Below are positions 8,835 through 16,675 of a DNA stretch of 43,371 nucleotides, in pieces. The position numbers and the translations under genes are program-made. This DNA is from a virus: IMG/VR virus record IMGVR_UViG_3300020459_000021, positions 1-43,371 of that record. One strand, given 5' to 3'. The notes beneath the pieces are model-generated. The model had not been told where the DNA came from. It ran no database searches and saw only the letters and a list, made by a program, of their open reading frames with translations. The stretch's first letter is position 1. Every line of letters begins with the position of its first letter.

Positions 8835-11245
8835 TAAGTCCTCTTATAAAATCTTGGTGAATACATTCCTTCCCATGTCATCATATTGATAGAGACTGGA
8901 AAAGGTACATCACTATGTGCTTGTACCATAAAATTACTAGATCGTTGATGGATTGGTACAGTAAAGAAGTATCTACTTTTAAGAGGTCCAGTATTTGCAC
9001 TATAATAATCAGCCTCGATGACTGGTATTACCTCATTCCAATCTTCCCTGCCTTTAGTTTTTAATTTAAACCCTAAGGCACCTGTTAATCCAACAGCAAA
9101 TTTAACCCTAGATACGTTTAAGTATGATGTGTAATCACTAATACCGTCCCTGTTCTTAAAGAACTGCTCAGGAAATGTTACATTGAATTCATACTTATAA
9201 CCAACAATAAGTTCTTCTGTTAATTGGGTAAGATCCTTATCAAAGATAAAGTAGTTTTGACCATCATTACCATGTATTGGATCACCATTAGAATCCTTCT
9301 TAACTTCTAATATCCAACCATATGTATTAGGAGGAGAAGCTAGGAAATTATCGATGTGTTGAGGGGCATCCTGACACGTCACTAGAATCGGCTGTAAGCC
9401 GTCTATATGCTCAAACGGTACATATACCTTCTGTTCTTTTGTAAGCGGATCCCAGGTCCCTACAGTACCCTTATACCAAAAGTCTAAGAAAGGGTTAGAG
9501 TACTCTTTATCTGTAGAATGTATAACAGGTAATGCTAATGACTTATCTAGCGGTACTTCACAGAATGACGTTTTACCAGCTTGTGTACTGATAAATTTAA
9601 CTGTATCTTCAGGTACGACATAACCTAAGGTTTTGCCAACCATCTTCCACTTAAACCAGGACTGCATCTTTTCTTCAGTACCTGTATTATACTTTCGGTA
9701 GAAATAAACTTCATTATTCTCTCTACTTGATAGAATGATCAGCTCATTTACTGGTGATGTATATAGTGTATCGATGTTAGGTGGTATCCATTCAGACACT
9801 ACCTTGCTTATATCAATAACACTTGGTGGTTGGTTAATGTCAGGGATCTGCATTACCATTACTTTGCAGTAACCTAAAGTCTTCTGAAGAAAGATTTGAT
9901 AGGTTCCTAAGTCTACAGGTGGTATATCCTCATCTACTTCGTAGTTAGAGATCTGCCTTATGTATGTAGAGCTAGGAGTATAAATTGATTCTTCAGCAAT
10001 CATTAGAAACTGCTGACGATTACTAAATAAAATTACTCCCTGAGGTACTGGTAAGGAATGTACTAAGTTAGAAGGTATTGTGCTGTTAGTATTCAGGTCA
10101 ATTGGATCACTATCAATCTGTGTAAGTGCAGATTTAACATAGAAGTTTTCATATGCACTAGTCCTTGACATGATAACATTAGGACCACTTAAAATACCTA
10201 ATCTGTTATTTGTAAAAAATAAACTATTGATCTTGCTGTCTACAAAACTAGGTGATGGATTAGTATTCATATCACCAACTAGTCTGTCATTCCAAGCTAC
10301 TTCTTGAAAAGTAAATTGATTCTGAGCAGTACAAATCAACTCATGTGGCATAGTCGATTTAACTAGACCAGGACTTGAATCAGGTGATCTAGCTTCAATC
10401 CATTTCTTTCCACTAGCTGAATATTTTAAATAGTAGTCATCATCTTCTGATGCACTATTCTCTATAAGGATAAGTCTATTGTCAATACTCTTGTTTGGTA
10501 CTTTAGATGCATCTCGTACAGAATCTTGAAACGATTCTAATGCTTCATTGTTTCTACCACCAAGTACATCTAACGTGAATTGTGCAGCACCAGTACTTGC
10601 AAGCTCTAATGTGATATCTAATTTAGTTACAGTAACGGGTTCTGACCCAGCATCTATAGCAGTTTTTAATCCCGCTAAGATATAGTCAGCATTAACGTCA
10701 CTTGCGTTTGAAGCATCAGCATCAGGTGTAGAGAAGCTGAATTCAGTACCATTAATAGTTACTTTATATTCTGCTCCATATTGCACACTTAGCAATACTA
10801 CTGTTCCAACTTCATTAGGTGTAGGTGTTGAATTTGTTTGCTCTTGTACTTCAACTGTCCTGTTACATATAAACGTTTTATCTTGAATAGATAAGGTTCT
10901 ATAATCAAAATAGTTGTTGCTAGTTAAGTAGTTTAATGCATTTCCCTGGACATTTACTGTAGCCTCTTGTCCATCGGAAGTGAATACACGAATTGAATTC
11001 TGTTTAATAGCACAGAAATATTCCTCCTGATTATCTCTCTTATAGAAGAAGAAATGACAATCCTTAAATTCATTGTCAGTCCCAATGTCTGCAATAAACT
11101 CAGACCCAGGACGCTTACATAGACCGAATGCTGGATCAATCCAAACATTATCGGCTTCTCTTACTTGGGACGATAGTTTCTTGAAATCAGGTTGGGTTGA
11201 TACCCCACCAAGGTAGTTATCTACTGTTTGTTGTACTGCAGGCAT
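8834..11245 (-). CDS. Tail tubular protein B (gp12-like, tail nozzle)
   Basis: The 803-residue product has the size and position of T7 gp12, which forms the nozzle below the connector. The N-terminus is characteristic: VDNYLGGVSTQPDFKKL then READNVWIDPAFGLCKRPGS, a pattern shared by gp12 proteins of T7-like cyanophages. The rest is rich in beta-type sequence and aromatic residues, without membrane segments. Stop and start codons overlap with both neighbours, so the three tail genes form one translated unit. Confidence 0.9.
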   Translation of the reverse strand: MPAVQQTVDNYLGGVSTQPDFKKLSSQVREADNVWIDPAFGLCKRPGSEFIADIGTDNEFKDCHFFFYKRDNQEEYFCAIKQNSIRVFTSDGQEATVNVQGNALNYLTSNNYFDYRTLSIQDKTFICNRTVEVQEQTNSTPTPNEVGTVVLLSVQYGAEYKVTINGTEFSFSTPDADASNASDVNADYILAGLKTAIDAGSEPVTVTKLDITLELASTGAAQFTLDVLGGRNNEALESFQDSVRDASKVPNKSIDNRLILIENSASEDDDYYLKYSASGKKWIEARSPDSSPGLVKSTMPHELICTAQNQFTFQEVAWNDRLVGDMNTNPSPSFVDSKINSLFFTNNRLGILSGPNVIMSRTSAYENFYVKSALTQIDSDPIDLNTNSTIPSNLVHSLPVPQGVILFSNRQQFLMIAEESIYTPSSTYIRQISNYEVDEDIPPVDLGTYQIFLQKTLGYCKVMVMQIPDINQPPSVIDISKVVSEWIPPNIDTLYTSPVNELIILSSRENNEVYFYRKYNTGTEEKMQSWFKWKMVGKTLGYVVPEDTVKFISTQAGKTSFCEVPLDKSLALPVIHSTDKEYSNPFLDFWYKGTVGTWDPLTKEQKVYVPFEHIDGLQPILVTCQDAPQHIDNFLASPPNTYGWILEVKKDSNGDPIHGNDGQNYFIFDKDLTQLTEELIVGYKYEFNVTFPEQFFKNRDGISDYTSYLNVSRVKFAVGLTGALGFKLKTKGREDWNEVIPVIEADYYSANTGPLKSRYFFTVPIHQRSSNFMVQAHSDVPFPVSINMMTWEGMYSPRFYKRT

Positions 11246-11874
11246 TATCGGTATAAAGCATGGAACGGTTGATATGGTGTGTAGTAATCCTGTCCAGGAG
11301 GATGACCAAAGAATGTTGGCTTACCTTGGTTACATTCATACTCCATAGCTTCAGCACGTAGATACGATTCTTGTTGAGATAACATCTGATATAGAGTAGG
11401 ATCAGATATTAACCTTTGAGACACAATAGTACTTGCTCTAGCAGTTACATATGCTTGGAACGGTAGTGGTAGGTCAGCCCATTCAATGTTAGATACAATA
11501 TCAACATAGACACTTGTACCTGACCAATGAAATGTATGTGCTACTCGGTCATAAAGATATGGCACACTTTGTTGTGATCTCCTTACTCCATCCTTGTCAC
11601 CATATTCAGGATGACCTTTTGCTAAACTAATTTGTAATGTATTGTCTGGGATGGCTACTCTTTTATCAGTATTGATATTCAAAGGAAAGTTATATTCCGT
11701 ATTGAATGTCCATCCTTCTGCCTGTACCTGACGACTCACATCTAGGAGTGTCTGATAGCAGATCGCAACGTCCGGGTTGGTCTGGTCTAAGGTGGTAACA
11801 GGCGCTTGACCAACTGACGCCAGTATTCCATTAACAGCTTTTAATTCAATAGCTTCGCCAGTTGTAGTACTCAT
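11245..11874 (-). CDS. Tail tubular protein A (gp11-like, gatekeeper)
   Basis: The 209-residue protein matches T7 gp11 in length and position, directly after the capsid genes and before gp12. Typical gp11 features are the N-terminal VNGILASVGQAPVTTLD, the central EGWTFNTEYNFPLNI and the WADLPLPFQAYVTARAS segment. Gp11 forms the ring between portal and nozzle. A strong hairpin terminator lies just upstream, so the gene depends on read-through or on a start site within the terminator region. Confidence 0.92.
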   Translation of the reverse strand: MSTTTGEAIELKAVNGILASVGQAPVTTLDQTNPDVAICYQTLLDVSRQVQAEGWTFNTEYNFPLNINTDKRVAIPDNTLQISLAKGHPEYGDKDGVRRSQQSVPYLYDRVAHTFHWSGTSVYVDIVSNIEWADLPLPFQAYVTARASTIVSQRLISDPTLYQMLSQQESYLRAEAMEYECNQGKPTFFGHPPGQDYYTPYQPFHALYR

Positions 11875-11891
11875 TAGAAATATGTATAGAT

Positions 11892-11922
11892 AAAAAAAAA
11901 GAGGGCCTCCCTAAGGAGACCC
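11892..11922 (-). terminator. Rho-independent terminator after the capsid gene cluster
   Basis: On the coding strand GGGTCTCC, loop TTAG and GGAGGCCC form an eight-pair stem with one G-T pair, followed by nine T. It lies between the small gene at 11930-12085 and tail tubular protein A. This is the same place as T7's terminator T-phi after gene 10, which lowers tail transcripts relative to capsid transcripts. Confidence 0.9.
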
Positions 11923-11929
11923 AGTTGAC

Positions 11930-12085
11930 TCAGCTAGTTGGTGCTAGTTGATCTGTATTAGCAGAAGGAGGATAAGCCAATCCACCGCTCCACTGCTCAG
12001 TCTCAGACTTAACAGTAGAACCAAGTACGGCAGTACCATATCCCTTTGCAGTTTTAGCGACACTGTGTCGTGTAGTAGTAGCCAT
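11930..12085 (-). CDS. Small virion-associated or hypothetical protein, 51 aa
   Basis: An ATG at 12083-12085 opens 51 codons ending TGA just before the terminator. The product starts MATTTRHSVAKTAKGYG, is Thr/Ser/Ala-rich and ends NTDQLAPTS. It lies in the capsid operon with a 13-base gap to its upstream neighbour, and both small products have Thr/Ser/Gly-rich content. Position suggests a minor capsid-associated or decoration protein, but I recognise no family. Confidence 0.65.
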   Translation of the reverse strand: MATTTRHSVAKTAKGYGTAVLGSTVKSETEQWSGGLAYPPSANTDQLAPTS

Positions 12086-12098
12086 AATTATTTATTGA

Positions 12099-12281
12099 TT
12101 AAGGAGCAGTTTGATCTGGAATTGACGCTCCACTTGAATTAGTAGTTGTGTAAGCAGAGGTCCCTGCAGTCCGACCAATCTCAACTGGTGTGAGAACATC
12201 TTGTGTGATGCTCCCAGCTAATCCAGTTTTGTTGGTGACTTCGCAATACTGCTGTGTTCCAGGAGTAATATTAGAAGCCAT
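12099..12281 (-). CDS. Small capsid-associated or hypothetical protein, 60 aa
   Basis: This reading frame starts six bases after the major capsid stop. The product begins MASNITPGTQQYCEVTN and is rich in Thr, Ser, Gly and Ala, with almost no Lys. Its composition and its place between the capsid gene and the terminator suggest a small virion protein expressed at capsid level. I recognise no domain. The single Cys is near residue 13. Confidence 0.7.
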   Translation of the reverse strand: MASNITPGTQQYCEVTNKTGLAGSITQDVLTPVEIGRTAGTSAYTTTNSSGASIPDQTAP

Positions 12282-12287
12282 AACTTA

Positions 12288-13337
12288 TTAAGCAGCCTGC
12301 AGTTCAATTGCACAAGCAGGGTTCAGAGTACCTACACCCATTGCTTGACGACCAACGATGATGTCACCTTGGTACATTGTCTTCACATCGGCACCAGTGG
12401 TTTGCACTTGAGGGCCAACGCCTTCAACAACACCAGCTGCATCCTTCATATAAATAAGACCACAGTGAGCAGAGAAGTCACCAGAGTAATCGTTGTTCTC
12501 ACCGTTAACGCGGTTAACAGTACCAGCCATAAATGGAAGGTTGTTAGAGCGTTTGATGGAGATACCAGCGATCTCATAGAGACCTTCACCACTGTTCATG
12601 TTGCCCTGTGAGGAGCCATAGTCACGGTTTAGGATGTTGCTATCGACTTGAGAAATCAATGCGTAGTACTGACGTGGGGACAGCACAGCGTGGCGTCCAC
12701 TACGAGGTACATTCTTTTCATCTAAAATCGCCGCAGCTTCAAAAAACGAATCTACAATTGCTTGAGCGTTATACTCATTACCGGCACCTAGTTTGATGAC
12801 GGAACCACCTGGTTCAGGACCAGGAGATGATGTAACAGGATGTGCTTCACGTGCTGCAAGAGCAATCGTGCGGAACACTTTCTTGTCGTAAGCTTCAGCA
12901 AGTGCGTGACCGATCTTAGACGAGATCTCAGATCTCAAAGAATAGTGTGCAAGAGTTTCATCCAAGTCATAAACGAATGCTGAAGAAATCAGCAGGTCAT
13001 CCATGATGATGGTCTTTTCGGCCACTGGAGGATTGGAAGTTCCAAGAATTGGAGTTCCAGGCTGATGATAAGCAGCATCCATACGTCCTGTAAAGATGAA
13101 CTGCATTGAGCGGCCACTTGTAAGTGTACGGTTCTGTACAGTTCCTTTAGCGATACAGGCTGACTCATAAGCCTTGAACATTTCTCCACTAAACAGTTTG
13201 AGATAAGTTGCGTACTTAGAGTCGTAATCACTCCCGCCTTGGGTAAGGCCAAGACCAGGAGTTTTATTTAGGTTACCTACTGCAGTAATAGTTGCATTAG
13301 GTGCAGTTCCGGGGTTAGCGGACCATGAAGCAGTCAT
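12288..13337 (-). CDS. Major capsid protein (gp10-like)
   Basis: The 349-residue protein has the length and sequence pattern of T7 gp10A-type HK97-fold capsid proteins. It includes KYATYLKLFSGEMFKAYE, the segment MDDLLISSAFVYDLDETLAH and the C-terminal region with YQGDIIVGRQAMGVG. It forms the icosahedral shell over the scaffold protein. The leader is unusual: a hairpin with a T tract ends only a few bases before the ATG, and no Shine-Dalgarno sequence is visible. Two short genes and a terminator follow. Confidence 0.95.
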   Translation of the reverse strand: MTASWSANPGTAPNATITAVGNLNKTPGLGLTQGGSDYDSKYATYLKLFSGEMFKAYESACIAKGTVQNRTLTSGRSMQFIFTGRMDAAYHQPGTPILGTSNPPVAEKTIIMDDLLISSAFVYDLDETLAHYSLRSEISSKIGHALAEAYDKKVFRTIALAAREAHPVTSSPGPEPGGSVIKLGAGNEYNAQAIVDSFFEAAAILDEKNVPRSGRHAVLSPRQYYALISQVDSNILNRDYGSSQGNMNSGEGLYEIAGISIKRSNNLPFMAGTVNRVNGENNDYSGDFSAHCGLIYMKDAAGVVEGVGPQVQTTGADVKTMYQGDIIVGRQAMGVGTLNPACAIELQAA

Positions 13338-13342
13338 TGTAT

Positions 13343-13371
13343 AAAAAAGAGAGTTGTTTACATGAACTCTC
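13343..13371 (-). terminator. Terminator-like hairpin directly before the capsid start codon
   Basis: On the coding strand GAGAGTT, a nine-base loop and AACTCTC form a seven-pair stem followed by six T, then ATACA and the capsid ATG. The T tract ends six bases from the start codon. It could terminate upstream psbA and lysis transcripts, or act as an RNA-processing hairpin that sets the 5' end of capsid mRNA. The sequence does not decide between them. Confidence 0.6.
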
Positions 13372-13442
13372 AGACGTCTGAGTTATTTAATTTTCATTTG
13401 TTGCATGATAAATTTCATAGGCTTTATCTAACCGGCCGGTTA
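13369..13442 (-). promoter_or_regulatory. Capsid-gene leader with two perfect 14-base palindromes
   Basis: Between the small gene at 13505 and the capsid gene lie two perfect palindromes: CTCAGACGTCTGAG at 13369-13382 and TAACCGGCCGGTTA at 13429-13442. The second is strikingly GC-rich in its AT-rich surroundings. They may be protein-binding sites or RNA hairpins. With the T-arm-like hairpin at 13478-13496 and the hairpin at 13343-13371, this leader of about 165 bases is the most structured gap in the late region. Confidence 0.5.
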
Positions 13443-13477
13443 AGAGTATCCTCGTAAGGGTCCTAACCAATACCCAA

Positions 13478-13496
13478 GGTAGGAATCGAACCTACC
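13478..13496 (-). other. T-arm-like hairpin in the capsid leader (not a complete tRNA)
   Basis: On the coding strand GGTAGG, loop TTCGATT and CCTACC form a perfect six-pair stem with a tRNA-like T loop. The next bases, CTTGGGTA, would be an acceptor 3' strand, but no ACCCAAG partner is present upstream, and the bases before it are the end of a protein gene. It may be a tRNA fragment, an attachment-site relic or a processing signal. Confidence 0.45.
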
Positions 13497-13504
13497 TAAA
13501 ACCA

Positions 13505-13660
13505 TTAGGGCAGCAATGCTTGTCTTACTTGAGAGACGATTTGGTCGTCAAGAGGGTTATCTGTTCTCTTGACTAATGCTTCTAAAAGATCGATAATTAA
13601 AGTCTTTACTGCACGTGATGCAATGAACTGAAGCAGGATTGGTTTAATTAGTGCTGTCAT
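13505..13660 (-). CDS. Small hydrophobic protein, 51 aa, in the putative lysis group
   Basis: An ATG at 13658-13660 opens 51 codons. The product starts MTALIKPILLQFIASRAVK, continues TLIIDLLEALVKRTDN and ends VRQALLP. The first 30 residues could form an amphipathic or short membrane helix; the tail is charged. It overlaps the end of the coiled-coil membrane protein gene by 17 bases and follows the peptidase gene, so a holin-like or accessory lysis role is possible. This is inference from context; no family is recognised. Confidence 0.65.
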   Translation of the reverse strand: MTALIKPILLQFIASRAVKTLIIDLLEALVKRTDNPLDDQIVSQVRQALLP

Positions 13661-13931
13661 TTCTTTTGATAATAAGGTTGTCTAGTTTTGTTTCTATCCG
13701 TACCATATGTGTTTCAACACGTTCGATAATTGTATTAAAACAATCTTTCGATACATAATCCTTGGCTACGGATAATTCAATCGCATCTACTTTGGCATCT
13801 AGATCATCAATCCTCTTGTTGTATTTAGATGAAACAACCCCGATACCAGTAAATGCCGCAATCATTCCTGTTACTATAACTTCTATAAAGGGCATAATTG
13901 ATTCTATTATGGTTTTACTATCATGCACCAT
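13644..13931 (-). CDS. Membrane-anchored coiled-coil protein, possible holin or lysis accessory
   Basis: The 95-residue product has one hydrophobic segment (about residues 12-34, containing FIEVIVTGMIAAFTGIGVV), then a charged helical region with heptad-like spacing to the C-terminus (about 38-88). A single N-terminal membrane helix with a cytoplasmic coiled coil is common in small phage holins and in unrelated membrane proteins. The gene overlaps the C39-like peptidase gene upstream by 25 bases and the 51-aa gene downstream by 17, making a compact group of three. A lysis role fits but is not shown by any specific motif. Confidence 0.6.
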   Translation of the reverse strand: MVHDSKTIIESIMPFIEVIVTGMIAAFTGIGVVSSKYNKRIDDLDAKVDAIELSVAKDYVSKDCFNTIIERVETHMVRIETKLDNLIIKRNDSTN

Positions 13932-14572
13932 CCGTCATTCTTTGATGGTAGTGCCCAACGTGGTTCCCAGTTCTTATAAGAATACTTAAGACCTGAGCCG
14001 TTTAAATTATTTGTATAACCACCACTAGAAAGTAATGCCTCGCCATTTGGATCATTCATGATGACGCCATCAGAATAATAACCAATAACAACAGTCCAAT
14101 GACCGCCACCGGATGGGGCACTACTAGGCCCATTATGCAACCAGCCAACACCAACAGGCCTACCGTTATCAATTTCATTTCGGAGGGTCTGTGTTGATGC
14201 ATTAGTTACAAAAGATGGGTTAAGACCAAGTGAACGGAGAGCTGCTAGTTGTGCTTCAGCACTTGTTGTGTCTCCGTACTTAGCTCGGATATGGTTATAT
14301 TCATCATCGTTCTGTACCTTTCCCCAATACATAGCAATCATTGCCATTGATGAAGAAAAGCATTCACGATAACCAGTGCCAGAAGCATTATCATTCTGAC
14401 TTTGGTAAGGAACCTGTAGAGGATTAGCTACTACAGCTTCTGGTTTGGCCCTATATTTTTGTCCAAAAATTTCAAGGGTAGTAGGGTCCACTTGTGTTTG
14501 AAGCCAATCAAATGCTTCTACTTGCTGACTCTCTTCTTTATAATAGAGAGCAGCATCTGTTAGTTTTATCAT
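13907..14572 (-). CDS. C39-like cysteine peptidase, candidate endolysin
   Basis: With the ATG at 14570-14572 the product has 221 residues. The C-terminal two thirds fit the Peptidase_C39_2 fold: YRECFSSSMAMIAMYWG gives a candidate catalytic Cys near residue 71, GGGHWTVVIGY gives His near 158, and MNDPNG gives Asp near 174. Proteins of this family cut peptides, and in phages may cut cell-wall cross-links. Its place next to a membrane coiled-coil protein suggests the lysis enzyme, which would replace the T7 gp3.5 amidase, not seen in this window. An upstream in-frame TTG at 14593 is an alternative start, but it overlaps the preceding gene. Confidence 0.7.
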   Translation of the reverse strand: MIKLTDAALYYKEESQQVEAFDWLQTQVDPTTLEIFGQKYRAKPEAVVANPLQVPYQSQNDNASGTGYRECFSSSMAMIAMYWGKVQNDDEYNHIRAKYGDTTSAEAQLAALRSLGLNPSFVTNASTQTLRNEIDNGRPVGVGWLHNGPSSAPSGGGHWTVVIGYYSDGVIMNDPNGEALLSSGGYTNNLNGSGLKYSYKNWEPRWALPSKNDGWCMIVKP

Positions 14573-14589
14573 TGAACATAGACTATTTA

Positions 14590-14772
14590 TCAACTAGCAA
14601 CTGATTCAATACCATTAGGTGAAGTCAAAACATTGCTTGCTGCTCGCTCAGTTTTTGTTCCATTGTCTGGATTATCGTGTGAGTTTGTAGGTGCCTGACA
14701 ATTGCCAGGAATAAAAAGTGGATCACCTGTAGTTTTTACTGTATATTCAGTTGTAAGTCCTGTGTAAGACAT
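14590..14772 (-). CDS. Hypothetical protein, 60 aa, after psbA
   Basis: The frame starts nine bases after the psbA stop codon and encodes a Thr/Ser/Asn-rich product beginning MSYTGLTTEYTVKTTGD, with one Cys in PGNCQAP. There is no membrane segment and no recognisable domain. Its composition is like that of the small virion proteins near the capsid gene. It is probably real, because it fills the gap between psbA and the peptidase gene without spare bases. Confidence 0.6.
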   Translation of the reverse strand: MSYTGLTTEYTVKTTGDPLFIPGNCQAPTNSHDNPDNGTKTERAASNVLTSPNGIESVAS

Positions 14773-14781
14773 AGTAATTTA

Positions 14782-15864
14782 TTATCCAATAGAGGGAGAT
14801 TTTAAGGCCACAGGTGTGGCGCTAGTTGACGCAAGATCGAGCGGGAAGTTGTGTGCATTTCTTTCGTGCATGACTTCCATTCCGAGTCCTGCTCTGTTGA
14901 GAATGTCTGCCCAGGTGTTGATGACGTGTCCGTCACGGGAGACGATTGATTGATTGAAGTTGAATCCATTCAGGTTGAACGCCATAGTTGAGACACCAAG
15001 AGCGGTAAACCAAATACCAACAACAGGCCAAGCGGCCAGGAAGAAGTGAAGGGACCGACTGTTATTAAAGCTAGCGTACTGGAAAATAAGCCGACCAAAA
15101 TAACCGTGCGCTGCAACGATGTTGTAGGTCTCTTCTTCTTGTCCAAATTTATAACCATTGTTATGACTCTCCGTTTCAGTAGTTTCACGAATAAGTGAGG
15201 ACGTAACAAGCGAACCGTGCATAGCACTGAATAGTGCGCCACCGAACACTCCAGCAACACCGAGCATGTGGAACGGGTGCATGAGAATGTTATGTTCGGC
15301 TTGGAACACCAGCATGTAGTTGAAGGTTCCTGAAATACCCAAAGGCATAGCATCGCTAAACGAGCCTTGACCGAAGGGGTAGACAAGAAATACTGCGGAC
15401 GCCGCAGCAACAGGAGCAGAGTATGCGACAAAGATCCAGGGCCTCATTCCAAGTCGGTAAGAGAGTTCCCACTCCCTACCCATGTACGAATAGATACCGA
15501 TAAGGAAGTGGAAGACGACGAGTTGAAATGGTCCTCCGTTATAGAGCCACTCGTCCAAGGATGCGGCTTCCCAGATGGGATAGAAGTGGAGTCCAATTGC
15601 GTTAGAGGAAGGCACAACTGCACCGCTGATGATGTTGTTTCCATAAAGTAAAGAACCTGCAACAGGTTCACGAATTCCATCGATGTCTACAGGTGGTGCT
15701 GCAATGAATGCAACAATGAAGCAGATGGTTGCTGCAAGCAGGGTGGGGATCATTAGTACTCCGAACCAACCAACATACAGACGGTTGTTAGTACTGGTTA
15801 CCCAGTCACAGAAGTTGTTCCAAATATTCTTTTGTTCTTGTAGCGGTATTGTAGACGTAGCCAT
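14782..15864 (-). CDS. psbA: Photosystem II D1 protein
   Basis: The 360-residue protein is a full-length D1, the reaction-centre subunit that is rapidly damaged by light; phage copies are thought to keep photosynthesis running during infection. All key residues are present, one position later than usual numbering: Tyr162 (redox Tyr), Asp171 and His191 near the Mn cluster, His199 (P680 chlorophyll), His216 and His273 (iron and quinone), and His333, Glu334, His338, Asp343 and Ala345 at the processed C-terminus. GREWELSY puts Glu at standard position 130, the form linked to high-light D1. The C-terminal extension [12 protein letters not shown] should be cleaved. By eye the gene is more GC-rich than its neighbours, as expected for a host-derived gene. 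A hairpin-bearing leader precedes it. Confidence 0.98.
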   Translation of the reverse strand: MATSTIPLQEQKNIWNNFCDWVTSTNNRLYVGWFGVLMIPTLLAATICFIVAFIAAPPVDIDGIREPVAGSLLYGNNIISGAVVPSSNAIGLHFYPIWEAASLDEWLYNGGPFQLVVFHFLIGIYSYMGREWELSYRLGMRPWIFVAYSAPVAAASAVFLVYPFGQGSFSDAMPLGISGTFNYMLVFQAEHNILMHPFHMLGVAGVFGGALFSAMHGSLVTSSLIRETTETESHNNGYKFGQEEETYNIVAAHGYFGRLIFQYASFNNSRSLHFFLAAWPVVGIWFTALGVSTMAFNLNGFNFNQSIVSRDGHVINTWADILNRAGLGMEVMHERNAHNFPLDLASTSATPVALKSPSIG

Positions 15865-15936
15865 TTAAGTAATAGTGCATAGTGTTTGTTATCTATTAAG
15901 TAAGACCATTTTAAAGACTTGGCTGTCTAAAGCTAT

Positions 15937-15971
15937 GCAGGGAATTGCACCCTGCTTATTCTATTTAGCTT
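15937..15971 (-). promoter_or_regulatory. T-arm-like hairpin in the psbA leader
   Basis: On the coding strand GCAGGG, loop TGCAATT and CCCTGC form a perfect six-pair stem about 70 bases before the psbA ATG. Outside it AAGCTA (at the stop codon of the upstream gene) can pair with TAGCTT. The result resembles a tRNA acceptor and T-arm minihelix. There is no T tract, so it is not a plain terminator. An RNA-processing or mRNA-stabilising role is possible. Confidence 0.45.
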
Positions 15972-16675
15972 GGCCTAAAATAAGTAACCGAGGAATGCCA
16001 CTCATCACTACCGTTTGTATTGAAACTGTTTCCAGCTCCGGCAGGCGTGGTGGTGCCTGAATTTGGTATGACCGCGTAAGCAATCATCAATGAACTGCGA
16101 TATGTTAAGAAAAAGCCACCGCTTCTTGATCCACCAGCAAATCCAACAAGCGTAAGACCAGTTGGAGCGGTGCAACTCGTGATCGTATCGTCATCTAAAT
16201 AACCGCCTGTAATCTGCAGAGAATAATTCGCAGCAGTTCCTGTACTATTCTCATTGCTCGATGGTACAACCGGATCACCTGAGTTACCACTAGTAAATGC
16301 ATAAGGATCATTATTAAAATCAACACTGACTGTGCCTGTTGAGCATCTAAAGATCACCAACGCCCCTGCTTCTGTATCGCTGTCAGAAGTGACAGAAACA
16401 GTTCCTTCGTTGCTTGTGGCAATCCTGACTTGCTCTTTATAACTCGGATCGTTATCTGTTCTGAAAAAATTATTGTCCCAACCAGTCAAGGTGGTAATTG
16501 ATCCAGCATTATCTCCACTTTGAGTGAATAGCAGCAAATCACCTGTCTGTACCCCGTCAACGCTAAAGCTTGCGCCAGCTGCTTGCTTAAACTCTGAATC
16601 GGGCACTGACCATGTTGCAGAGCTAGGAGCACTTGGTGTAGGATAACCACCAATAATTGCTTGATGTATTCCCAT
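15965..16675 (-). CDS. Beta-rich hypothetical protein, probable fibre or virion surface protein
   Basis: The 236-residue product is rich in Ser, Thr, Gly and aromatic residues, with few charged residues. It contains TGDLLLFTQSGD and TTLTGWDNNFF and ends SSVTYFRPS. This pattern of alternating beta-type segments is common in phage tail and fibre appendage proteins. It overlaps the end of the large collagen-like gene by one base, so it is probably made with it and may be part of the same appendage. No catalytic motif is visible. Confidence 0.65.
   Translation of the reverse strand: MGIHQAIIGGYPTPSAPSSATWSVPDSEFKQAAGASFSVDGVQTGDLLLFTQSGDNAGSITTLTGWDNNFFRTDNDPSYKEQVRIATSNEGTVSVTSDSDTEAGALVIFRCSTGTVSVDFNNDPYAFTSGNSGDPVVPSSNENSTGTAANYSLQITGGYLDDDTITSCTAPTGLTLVGFAGGSRSGGFFLTYRSSLMIAYAVIPNSGTTTPAGAGNSFNTNGSDEWHSSVTYFRPS

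Noticed and set aside
13478-13560. A full tRNA gene in the capsid leader, with a GCC-like anticodon loop
   Set aside because: Only the T arm is convincing. No acceptor 5' strand pairs with CTTGGGT, the anticodon stem fails, and the bases belong to a good 51-codon gene.
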